From positions 1 through 21,492 of the forward strand of contig JAFPSR010000032.1 of the NCBI GenBank assembly GCA_017413675.1: 21,492 bases of DNA, read 5' to 3'. The position numbers and the translations under genes were made by a program. The notes below the pieces were generated by a model. It was not told the origin of the DNA, made no database searches, and saw only the letters and a program-made list of their open reading frames with translations. This stretch comes from Clostridia bacterium. GTDB lineage: Bacteria > Bacillota_A > Clostridia > Christensenellales > UBA1750. Shown here piece by piece: positions 5,956 to 13,105 of the stretch; the first letter of the stretch is position 1; each line of letters starts with the position of its first letter.

Positions 5956-7257
5956 TCATTCTGCCGGATCGCTGACCTCATCGGAAATCTTTTTCAGAAC
6001 AGGGGTTAAAATGACGAGAAGCAGGAGGATCAGATACAGGCAGGCATTGAACAGGAACGGAAGGGCACGGTTAAGGGAGGAAAGGAGTCCTCCGATGTAT
6101 CCGAAAGGAGAACACAGCCCGATCATCAGAACGTACAGTAGCCCGTAGATCCTGGCGCGCTGCTGCGGGTCAACGCACAGGGCGGTCAGACTGTCCTTGC
6201 GAGGCATGAAGATGGCATTGGCAAAGGCATCCGCCAGGATATAGAGAAGCAGGCACGACCATGTCAGGACACCGGCCCCGCCCGGCGCGAAGGCCAGAAG
6301 GAGCTGTCCCGTGATGAAGAGGAGCAAACCGGCAACCATGGGAGGCCTGAAGCGCATGGCATTGATCTTCGACTGCCACACAAAGATAAACAGCAGCATG
6401 ACTGCGGCCCGGACCATGGGGAAGACGGCGATAAAAGCTTCCTGTATGCCCAGATCGTCCACCATGCGCAGGGAATAAAAAGTCCCGGTCAGTGTGGAGG
6501 TGATGTTGCAGAGAATCATGACGGCCAACAGGAAAAGGGTAGCTTTTGTGTGCAGGATTTCCCGCAGAAGGTTCCCGTAGCCCAGAAACAGGGAACGCAG
6601 GGGGACATGTTTGGTTTCTTCCATACGGCGCAGCCCCTGACGGGTTTCATGACCTTTCCAGTACAGGATCCAGAATTTGGCGGTCATCATGACAAAAGAG
6701 AGAAAATACAGGATGCGCATGACAGGGATCAGGCTGTAATGCGCTACCAGAGCAGTGGAAACGGGGGCAAAGAAGACGGCAAGCAGGCCGGCGACATTCA
6801 CCCAAGTATAGACATTCACGAGTTTCCGGGGATCACAGTCTTCGACCAGAAGGCAGGACCACGAATTGTTGGTAATCTGCCACATGGCGTTAAAAATCGT
6901 GGCAGCCAGGAACCAGTAGAAATTCTGGGCGAGCATCCAGATCAGGCAGGGGACAGACCAGGAAAGGGTATCAAAAATAACGGTGGTTTTCCGGCGCCCC
7001 CATTTGTCGCACAACACCCCGCCCAAAAGGGAAGAAAGGACCTGCAGGACCATGCCGATGGATAAAAGCAGACCGATTTCCCGGTCCCGGACACCCAGGT
7101 TGTACATGAACAGTGTGGCAAAGGGACTGTACAGGTTGTACGGGATCCCCCACAGAGGCTCCAGGTAAACGCAGTACCGGGGATTGCCTTCCAGTTCAAT
7201 GAGGTCCCGGATCAGGGCATGCTTTTTCAGTTTTTCCAGAATGGGGCTGCTGCTCAT
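5956..7257 (-). CDS. Major facilitator superfamily transporter
   Basis: This 433-residue integral membrane protein appears to have about 12 hydrophobic segments. The MFS motif A is visible as GGVLCDKWGRRKTTVI after the second segment (about residues 79-94), and a degenerate repeat of the helix 2-3 region follows the central loop. The central cytoplasmic loop is rich in charged residues (about 209-240). GGAGGG lies 6 nt before the ATG. It follows the MarR-ABC exporter pair on the same strand after a 124-nt gap that holds a hairpin and a possible promoter. Substrate is unknown; drug or metabolite export is a guess from the neighbours. Confidence 0.88.
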   Translation of the reverse strand: MSSSPILEKLKKHALIRDLIELEGNPRYCVYLEPLWGIPYNLYSPFATLFMYNLGVRDREIGLLLSIGMVLQVLSSLLGGVLCDKWGRRKTTVIFDTLSWSVPCLIWMLAQNFYWFLAATIFNAMWQITNNSWSCLLVEDCDPRKLVNVYTWVNVAGLLAVFFAPVSTALVAHYSLIPVMRILYFLSFVMMTAKFWILYWKGHETRQGLRRMEETKHVPLRSLFLGYGNLLREILHTKATLFLLAVMILCNITSTLTGTFYSLRMVDDLGIQEAFIAVFPMVRAAVMLLFIFVWQSKINAMRFRPPMVAGLLLFITGQLLLAFAPGGAGVLTWSCLLLYILADAFANAIFMPRKDSLTALCVDPQQRARIYGLLYVLMIGLCSPFGYIGGLLSSLNRALPFLFNACLYLILLLLVILTPVLKKISDEVSDPAE

Positions 7258-7281
7258 GGAAAACCCTCCGGAAAGGAAAGA

Positions 7282-7314
7282 ACGGGGCGGTTCCCTGTAT
7301 GGAAACGGCCCCGT
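7282..7314 (-). terminator. Hairpin between the ABC exporter and MFS genes
   Basis: ACGGGGC (7282-7288) pairs with GCCCCGT (7308-7314), with extra pairing inside (GGTTCC/GGAA). On the minus strand it is followed by a pyrimidine tract (TCTTTCCTTTCC) rather than a pure U run. It may end the ABC transcript, or act as an attenuator in the MFS leader if the promoter at 7341-7369 is real. Confidence 0.5.
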
Positions 7315-7340
7315 ATCGGAATCCGTTTTTCTTCCCCTTC

Positions 7341-7369
7341 ATGCTAACAGAGGAACGAATTCTTGTAAA
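7341..7369 (-). promoter_or_regulatory. Possible MFS gene promoter
   Basis: On the minus strand TTTACA (7364-7369) and TAGCAT (7341-7346) are 17 bp apart. The -10 is weak. If used, the leader RNA would contain the hairpin at 7282-7314. Confidence 0.4.
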
Positions 7370-7381
7370 GAAACGGTTTTC

Positions 7382-9232
7382 TTAAACGACACCGGATGCC
7401 TGTGCTGCCTGGTCGGCATCCAGAGCCCGTCGGAACTGGGTTTCATACAGTTCCTTATATACCCCGTTGGCGGCCAGCAGATCGCTGTGACGTCCTTTTT
7501 CTATGATCTGCCCGTCATTGACTACCAGAATCTCATCCGCGGCGAGAATTGTGGAGAGACGGTGCGCGATAATGATGCTGGTACGCTGTGCAATCAGCGG
7601 ATCAATAGCGTCCTGGATTGCTTTTTCGGAGATGGAATCCAGGGAGGATGTGGCCTCATCGAATACAAGGACAGCCGGATCCTTCAGAAGTACCCTGGCA
7701 ATGGAAAGACGCTGCTTTTCCCCGCCGGAGAGCTTGAGACCGCGGTTGCCGACCTGCGTATCATACCCATCCGGCAAAGCGGCAATAAAGTCATGGATGT
7801 TCGCGGTTTTGCAGGCTTCCACAACCTCTTCCCGTGTCGCATTCGGATTGGCATAGAGCAGGTTGTTGTAGATGGTATCGTTGAACAGATAGGTTTCCTG
7901 GGTGACAACGCCGACGGATCCGCGAAGGAAGGCCAGATCCAGATCCCGGACATCCACATTGTCAAACAGTACCCTTCCCGCGTTCACATCATACAGGCGG
8001 GTGATCAGGTTGATAATGGTGCTCTTTCCGGAACCGGATTTGCCGACAATGGCGATACTCTTCCCTTCCTGCAGGGAGAAGTTGACGTTCTTGAGAATCG
8101 GGCGGTCGCTTTCATAGGCAAAGTCCACATGGTCGAAGACGATTTCCCCCCGGACTGAAGTGGGAACGATGGGGTTCTCGGCATTTTTGATTTCCGCGGG
8201 CATGTCCATATAGTCGAAGATGCGGGTAAACATGGCCATGGATCGGATCCAGTCGACCTGGATATTCAGAAGAGAATTGACCGGTCCGTACATCCGGCCG
8301 AGGAGGGAGACCAGAACGGTGATATCGCCGACACTCAGGGTCGGGTCATGTTTCATCATGATGATGCCGCCGACCAGATAGATCAGAAGCGGGCCGATAC
8401 TGGAAAAGCTGCTGATCGCAACCCGGAACCAGCGCCCGGCCATGGATTCCTTGACATTCAGGCGGACCATCTGCTCATTGGCTTCGCGGTACCGGCCGTA
8501 CTCATAGTCTTCCTTGTTGAACAGCTTAACCAGAAGCTGCCCGCTGACCGAAAGGGTCTCATTCAGGATCCCGTTGATCGTATCATTGCATTTCTGGGAT
8601 TCCAGGGTCAGGGACCATCTGGTTTTCCCAACACGCTTGGTCGGAAGAATGAAAAGCGGAACGAGCAGGATCCCCATGGTGGCCAGGATCCAGTTCTTCC
8701 GGTACATGGCAATCAGGGCAATGACCAGTGTGATGACGTTGGTGATAATGTTGGTCAGGGTAGAGGAGACAACCTGCTGTACGCCGGAAATATCGCTGGT
8801 CATCCGGGTAATGATATCCCCCTGCCCGTTTTTGGTGAAAAAGCGGTGGGACATGTTCAACAGATGCCGGAACATGCTGTTGCGCATATCAAAGGTAATG
8901 TGCTGGGCAATCCAAGTATTCAGATAACTCTCTGCCACACCGATGACGTTTGCCCCGATCATAACGGCGAGGGAGAGAAGGATCAGCCGGATTAATGCGG
9001 GAAGGTTCTTCCCGATCAGGCCTTCATCGATCATTCGTCCGGTCAGAATGGACGGGAGGAGGCTGAGCGCTGAAGATAGGATAATACACAGCAGGACAAG
9101 AAGAAGCTGTTTGATATAAGGCTTCAGGTAAAGACCGATTCTTTTGAGGAGTGCACCGGTGACTTTCGGCCGGTTTGCTTTTTCCTCGTCAGTCAGAAAT
9201 CCGCGGCCTGCGCGGCCCATGTTTCTCTGCAT
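7382..9232 (-). CDS. ABC transporter, fused permease/ATPase (exporter type)
   Basis: This is a 616-residue half-transporter of the multidrug/lipid exporter type, expected to work as a dimer in the cytoplasmic membrane. An ABC_membrane domain with about six helices spans residues 40-330. The ATPase domain carries Walker A GKSGSGKST (397-405), a Q-loop in VVTQETYLF, signature LSGGE (501-505), Walker B VLVFDE (521-526) and H-loop H557. All catalytic positions are intact. AGGAGG lies 9 nt before the ATG. The start lies inside the marR gene (44-nt overlap), so translation is probably coupled. A single subunit beside a MarR gene suggests a homodimer controlled by that regulator. Substrate is unknown. 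Confidence 0.95.
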   Translation of the reverse strand: MQRNMGRAGRGFLTDEEKANRPKVTGALLKRIGLYLKPYIKQLLLVLLCIILSSALSLLPSILTGRMIDEGLIGKNLPALIRLILLSLAVMIGANVIGVAESYLNTWIAQHITFDMRNSMFRHLLNMSHRFFTKNGQGDIITRMTSDISGVQQVVSSTLTNIITNVITLVIALIAMYRKNWILATMGILLVPLFILPTKRVGKTRWSLTLESQKCNDTINGILNETLSVSGQLLVKLFNKEDYEYGRYREANEQMVRLNVKESMAGRWFRVAISSFSSIGPLLIYLVGGIIMMKHDPTLSVGDITVLVSLLGRMYGPVNSLLNIQVDWIRSMAMFTRIFDYMDMPAEIKNAENPIVPTSVRGEIVFDHVDFAYESDRPILKNVNFSLQEGKSIAIVGKSGSGKSTIINLITRLYDVNAGRVLFDNVDVRDLDLAFLRGSVGVVTQETYLFNDTIYNNLLYANPNATREEVVEACKTANIHDFIAALPDGYDTQVGNRGLKLSGGEKQRLSIARVLLKDPAVLVFDEATSSLDSISEKAIQDAIDPLIAQRTSIIIAHRLSTILAADEILVVNDGQIIEKGRHSDLLAANGVYKELYETQFRRALDADQAAQASGVV

Positions 9233-9692
9233 GAATAAATTCCTCCTTTCGGGATTGTATACGGTCGGCTTCGGGAAGCCTTTGTTCCAGGCCCTCCGTC
9301 AGCTTTCCCAGCAGGAAGGACAGGGTTTCTGTCTCCGCCGGGGAAAGGATTTCCGCCAGCAGACCGGAAAGTTCCCGCTCCTGAACATCGGCACTGTCCA
9401 GAAGCTTTTTCCCGGCATCCGATACGGATAAAACAAAGATTCGGCGGTCTGTCTCGCTGCGGTTGCGCCGGACCAGGGCATCGCTTTCCAGACGCTGGAG
9501 CATCTCGTTCAGGGAAGAAATGCGGATATCCATTTTTTCCGCCAGCTCCCGGGTCGATATGTTCCCTTCCCGGTTGATCAGGGAAAGCAGTTGATAAGCA
9601 CTTCGTCCCAGATGCTGGCTGCCTTGCGGCCTGCGCCGGAACAGACGGGAAAGATGCCGTAATTGATGAAATACAAAGTTATAGTCTGCCAT
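9189..9692 (-). CDS. MarR family transcriptional regulator
   Basis: This 167-residue winged-helix repressor has helix-turn-helix residues at about 45-70 (ISTRELAEKMDIRISSLNEMLQRLE) and a wing with the family signature R-N-R-S-E-T-D-R-R (95-103). The family usually senses small aromatic or toxic ligands and releases DNA on binding. The charged C-terminal tail (about 140-167) extends past the usual end and is coded by DNA that also holds the Shine-Dalgarno and first codons of the ABC gene. AAAGGGG precedes the ATG. Its promoter carries two identical palindromes, so autoregulation of the marR-ABC operon is strongly suggested. Confidence 0.93.
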   Translation of the reverse strand: MADYNFVFHQLRHLSRLFRRRPQGSQHLGRSAYQLLSLINREGNISTRELAEKMDIRISSLNEMLQRLESDALVRRNRSETDRRIFVLSVSDAGKKLLDSADVQERELSGLLAEILSPAETETLSFLLGKLTEGLEQRLPEADRIQSRKEEFIHAEKHGPRRPRISD

Positions 9693-9712
9693 AAGGGATT
9701 TCCCCTTTCTAT

Positions 9713-9758
9713 AAAAAACTACAGGTACCTGTAAATAATATACAACAGGTACCTGTAG
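9713..9758 (-). terminator. Operator pair doubling as terminator of the esterase operon
   Basis: Read on the minus strand, CTACAGGTACCTGT (9745-9758) and ACAGGTACCTGTAG (9719-9732) form a perfect 14-bp stem with a 12-nt loop, followed by TTTTTT (9713-9718). It starts 16 nt past the esterase stop at 9775. No other terminator is visible there. Transcripts starting at the marR promoter begin inside the second arm and would escape it. Confidence 0.55.
9719..9758. promoter_or_regulatory. Twin MarR operator palindromes
   Basis: ACAGGTACCTGT is a perfect 12-bp palindrome found at 9721-9732 and 9745-9756, centres 24 bp apart. One copy lies between the -35 and -10 of the marR promoter and the other just downstream of the -10. 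Spacing of slightly over two helical turns would put two dimers on the same face of the DNA. Confidence 0.85.
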
Positions 9759-9766
9759 AATGTCAA
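9737..9766 (-). promoter_or_regulatory. marR-ABC operon promoter
   Basis: On the minus strand a consensus TTGACA (9761-9766) and TATATT (9737-9742) are 18 bp apart. The spacer contains one operator palindrome. The ATG of marR is about 45 nt downstream of the -10. Confidence 0.8.
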
Positions 9767-9774
9767 CGCTTTTT

Positions 9775-10671
9775 TCAGATTTTCAGAGCTGCATTCCGGC
9801 GGTCATAAAGTTCCTTGCGCTGTTTATTGATGGAATTCTCAATTACGGAATTGTCTTTGCAGAAAAGATACTTCAGGGCATCGCCGTACCATTTCTGCCA
9901 CGCAGTTTCGAAGTGAGGCTCCCGGGTATCTACAATGGCACAGACATGCTGATAATCCATGCCTTTTTCCGTCAGAAGCTTATACATATCCAGCATGGGC
10001 TGGAGGAAACGGGGCTCAATGGTGGTGCCGCCGTTGTAGAAATAGATCCGGTCGTTCTGAATCCGGGAAAAATCATATTGATCGAAGTATTCCCGGTAGA
10101 AACTGTCGGGATGACAGATCAGGGCAGGGGAGAAGCACAGGGAACGGCCAAAGACTTCAGGCCGTGTGATATGCCCGTAGAAGGAGATTACCCCACCCAT
10201 GGAAGCGCCGCCGATGGCGGTATATTCCTTCTCGGGACGGGTCAGGAAGTTTTTGTCGATAATCGGCTTTACGGTGTCGCAGATAAAGGAGATATAGTTT
10301 TTGCCCAGGGCTTTAAAATCCGGATCCCTTTCCAGCCATTCCGGGGTCAGCGGCCAGGTCGGAGTCAGTTCCTCCCTCCTGGTTTTTGCGGTGTCGATAC
10401 CGACCACGATGCACTGGGCTTCCAGGGGAAGCTTCGGGATTTCCCGCTCTACATACCACATCAGACGGTGGTCGTAGCCGGCAAACAGGTTCTGCCCGTC
10501 ATGCATGTACATGACCGGGAAACGGCGGATCCCGTCATAGGTATCCGGGAGCCAGACACGGACAGTACGCATCCTTTGGTCGGGCATGGTGTCCATGGCG
10601 ATGTCGAAAGTCTTCATTGTACCGGAGAACAGATCAAACTGGCCGGCATAATCGTGGAATGTTACCTGCAT
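9775..10671 (-). CDS. Alpha/beta hydrolase, esterase D-like (PF00756 type)
   Basis: This 298-residue protein resembles the putative esterase family that includes enterochelin esterase and IroE-like enzymes. The nucleophile elbow is G155-A-S157-M-G159 and the likely catalytic histidine is H253 in REPHFETAW. An early VWLPDTYDG..FPVMYMHDGQNLF region (39-63) is the usual family entry, with an oxyanion-forming segment. No signal peptide is seen, so it is probably cytoplasmic. AAAGGAGG lies 8 nt before the ATG. It follows the DUF5131 gene after 39 nt and is probably co-transcribed with it. Substrate cannot be deduced; no siderophore genes are nearby. Confidence 0.85.
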   Translation of the reverse strand: MQVTFHDYAGQFDLFSGTMKTFDIAMDTMPDQRMRTVRVWLPDTYDGIRRFPVMYMHDGQNLFAGYDHRLMWYVEREIPKLPLEAQCIVVGIDTAKTRREELTPTWPLTPEWLERDPDFKALGKNYISFICDTVKPIIDKNFLTRPEKEYTAIGGASMGGVISFYGHITRPEVFGRSLCFSPALICHPDSFYREYFDQYDFSRIQNDRIYFYNGGTTIEPRFLQPMLDMYKLLTEKGMDYQHVCAIVDTREPHFETAWQKWYGDALKYLFCKDNSVIENSINKQRKELYDRRNAALKI

Positions 10672-10710
10672 GAAAAAACCTCCTTTATAATGGGTCGGGA
10701 AGGAACCGGT

Positions 10711-11436
10711 TCAGATCGGAACCTCCGGATAATCGATACCTGCTTTACGGGCCTGGCTCCCCTGCCGGTTGCGGGGGATTTTATACAGCCGTCCGTCCTT
10801 TTGCAGGAGGGCACCTGTCTGGTGGAAATAGAAGGGAACCTGGTGCCGGATGCAGGTATGGCGCACATCCAGTACCCAGTCATAATCCAGGATCCGGGCT
10901 TCCTCCCCGCTTTCCCCGCCGATACTCACTTCTTCCACCCAGTCCCCGAGATACGGGGAAAGGTCAATGGCTTCCAGCATGGGTTCCAGAATGATGGATT
11001 TGTGCCGGATCGGGGCATCCCGGAACAACGGGAGCCGGTAGTCGGCACGGTCCTGGTTCTCGCAGGTACAGCCGACAGCTACATTCTCGTAGCCCTGTCC
11101 CCAGTCAGCGGGAATACATTCCAGAAACCGGTCAATCCGCTTGGTGATAAAGAAAAAAGTGCAGTCGCTGCGGAGCCGGATCATCTCCCAGCATTTTCCC
11201 CTCCAGGGGTCCGCGTCCGGGACCAGGAAATCCGAGGTGAAGCACGTTCCGACATCGCTGTGGGAGGGAATCAGGAAAGATCCGTCCTTCCGCCGGCGGA
11301 CAGGAAGATCATAATCTGCGGTTTTTACGACATGCGATGCGTCCCGGCCGACGCTCTCATCACGCCGGTAAACATAGCAGTGCCGGCAGCCTTCGCTGAT
11401 TTTATGGCAGCCGTGCCACGGATTCCAGGTGTTCAT
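10711..11436 (-). CDS. DUF5131 (phage Gp37/Gp68-like) family protein
   Basis: The N terminus MNTWNPWHGCHKISEGCRHC and the later FFFITKRIDRF, VAVGCTCENQ, RHKSIILEPMLEAIDL and VSIGGESGEEAR segments are the recurrent blocks of DUF5131. The family is annotated from phage Gp37/Gp68 and is widespread in bacteria. Cysteines C10, C17 and C20 (C-x6-C-x2-C) suggest an iron-sulfur cluster, and the family looks like a divergent radical SAM fold; both are inference. The length of 241 is normal. GGGGGAAAAAGG directly precedes the ATG. No phage genes are nearby, so this is a chromosomal copy sitting in an operon with an esterase. Function is unknown. Confidence 0.85.
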   Translation of the reverse strand: MNTWNPWHGCHKISEGCRHCYVYRRDESVGRDASHVVKTADYDLPVRRRKDGSFLIPSHSDVGTCFTSDFLVPDADPWRGKCWEMIRLRSDCTFFFITKRIDRFLECIPADWGQGYENVAVGCTCENQDRADYRLPLFRDAPIRHKSIILEPMLEAIDLSPYLGDWVEEVSIGGESGEEARILDYDWVLDVRHTCIRHQVPFYFHQTGALLQKDGRLYKIPRNRQGSQARKAGIDYPEVPI

Positions 11437-11456
11437 CCTTTTTCCCCCTTTTCTCC

Positions 11457-11485
11457 ATCATAGGGCGAATGGAAGAAAAATACAA
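11457..11485 (-). promoter_or_regulatory. Promoter of the DUF5131-esterase operon
   Basis: On the minus strand TTGTAT (11480-11485) and TATGAT (11457-11462) are 17 bp apart. The -10 lies 20 bp before the ATG at 11436, leaving a very short leader. Confidence 0.65.
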
Positions 11486-11564
11486 CTTTTCGGACGGAAA
11501 GAAGAGAGGGAAAAGAAGCGTCCGGGAGCCCGTGTTTCTTAATGTGAACCGTGGGGATCGGCGG

Positions 11565-11592
11565 TTGAATTGGGTGCATGATGTGCTATAAT
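11565..11592 (+). promoter_or_regulatory. Promoter of the dipeptidase gene
   Basis: TTGAAT (11565-11570) and a perfect TATAAT (11587-11592) are 16 bp apart, with TGC before the -10. The ATG follows at 11644. Confidence 0.75.
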
Positions 11593-11643
11593 AATAAACT
11601 GTATACATATGGACTAATCATCCGGAAATGAGGAAATGGATTC

Positions 11644-13050
11644 ATGACATTGCGGGAACAGCTGGACCGTTATTTTGCAGACAGGGAAGAAGCTTTCTGT
11701 GAAGATCTCTCTGCATGGGTCCGCATCAACAGCGTTACCGGACAGCCTGTTCCGGGCTGCCCCTATGGGGAAGGACCGGCAAAAGCGCTGGATCAGGCCC
11801 TGAAAACCGCCGAGGGAATGGGATTTTCCCCTGTAAATGATGAGAATTATATCGGGATCATCGACATGGGACCGGAAGAACCCGGACTGGATATCCTGGC
11901 GCATCTGGATGTCGTTCCCCCGTCTGACGGGTGGACAGTGACACAGCCGTTTGAACCCTTGAAGGATGGAGACAAAATCTACGGGCGGGGAACCAGTGAT
12001 GACAAGGGCCCGGCACTGGCTGCTTTGTATGCCATGAAAGCAATCCGGGATCTGGGAATCCCGCTCCGGAAACGTTGCCGCCTGCTGCTGGGGACGGATG
12101 AGGAAACAGGCGGTACGGACCTGGACCATTACTATGCCCGGGAGAAGGAAGCCCCCATGTCCTTTTCTCCCGATGCGGATTACCCTGTAATCAACATCGA
12201 AAAGGGGATCTATCACGAAACCTTTACCAGATCCTTTGAGGAAAATACATTGATCCCCCGGATTCTCGGAGCGCAGTCCGGGTTCGTGATCAACGGAGTT
12301 CCGGAAAAAGCGACCTTTGAAATTGAAGGACTGCCCCGGGAAAACCTGGAGGACTGCCTTAAGAAAAATGCGTCCCAGACGGGGACACAGTATGCAGTCG
12401 AGGAAACGGAACTGGGCTACTTTGTTACGATCACGGGAAAGAGCGCCCATGCCTCCACGCCCGAGGCCGGCAACAATGCCCTGACGGCCATGCTTGCGCT
12501 CTTTGAAATACTGCCGCTGTCCCCGGGTATCGGACATAATATGCTGCGTACCCTGCACCGGTTTTTCCCGCACGGGGATTGGGAGGGAGAAGCACTGGGC
12601 GTCAAGATGTCTGATGAACTGTCCGGGAAGCTGACCCTGACGGCAGACCTTCTGACCTATACGCCGACCAGTATATCGGTATCCATTGACTCCCGTGTAC
12701 CGCTGTGCGGGAACACGGCGAATATGCAGAGCGTCGTTACCGGTGCGTTTGCAGCCAGTCATTTTGATATGACGGGTGCCCCGATGAAGGCTCCCCACCA
12801 TGTGGATGGGAATACGGAATTTGTAAAGACTCTGCTGAGATGCTATGAGGAGGTTTCCGGAAAGCCGGGGTATTGCATGGCCATCGGCGGCGGGACCTAT
12901 GTGCATCGGCTGAAGCACGGCGTAGCTTTCGGCTGCCAGGTGCCGGAAGTGGACAATCATATGCACGGGGCAGACGAGTTTGTGCTTTTGTCCCAGATGA
13001 TGATGAGCGCCAAGATCTTCGCCCTGGCGATCGCGGCACTCTGCGGCTGA
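11644..13050 (+). CDS. Sapep/PepV-type M20 dipeptidase
   Basis: This 468-residue M20A metallopeptidase resembles the Mn/Zn-dependent dipeptidases PepV (lactobacilli) and Sapep (Staphylococcus), which cleave dipeptides in the cytoplasm. The first metal ligand is H87 in LAHLDVVP with its D89 partner. D120 in GRGTSDDKGP bridges the metals. E153-E154 in GTDEETGG give the general base and a ligand. The C-terminal HGADEF holds the last histidine. Between residues about 190 and 400 sits the lid domain that sets substrate length. GAGGAA lies 8 nt before the ATG. The next gene begins 55 nt downstream with no clear terminator or promoter, so an operon is possible. Confidence 0.93.
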   Translation: MTLREQLDRYFADREEAFCEDLSAWVRINSVTGQPVPGCPYGEGPAKALDQALKTAEGMGFSPVNDENYIGIIDMGPEEPGLDILAHLDVVPPSDGWTVTQPFEPLKDGDKIYGRGTSDDKGPALAALYAMKAIRDLGIPLRKRCRLLLGTDEETGGTDLDHYYAREKEAPMSFSPDADYPVINIEKGIYHETFTRSFEENTLIPRILGAQSGFVINGVPEKATFEIEGLPRENLEDCLKKNASQTGTQYAVEETELGYFVTITGKSAHASTPEAGNNALTAMLALFEILPLSPGIGHNMLRTLHRFFPHGDWEGEALGVKMSDELSGKLTLTADLLTYTPTSISVSIDSRVPLCGNTANMQSVVTGAFAASHFDMTGAPMKAPHHVDGNTEFVKTLLRCYEEVSGKPGYCMAIGGGTYVHRLKHGVAFGCQVPEVDNHMHGADEFVLLSQMMMSAKIFALAIAALCG

Positions 13051-13105
13051 AAATGACTTAATTAGAAAAAACTGGAATATCCGGAAGGTATATAGGAGGA
13101 ACGAT

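Noticed and set aside
9760..11463. 567-codon plus-strand open frame opposite the esterase and DUF5131 genes
   Set aside because: It is antisense to two recognisable genes, has no family-like motif and no ribosome binding site; it is a shadow of their codon bias.
11614..12966. 450-codon minus-strand open frame
   Set aside because: It is antisense to the Sapep-type dipeptidase with conserved metal ligands.
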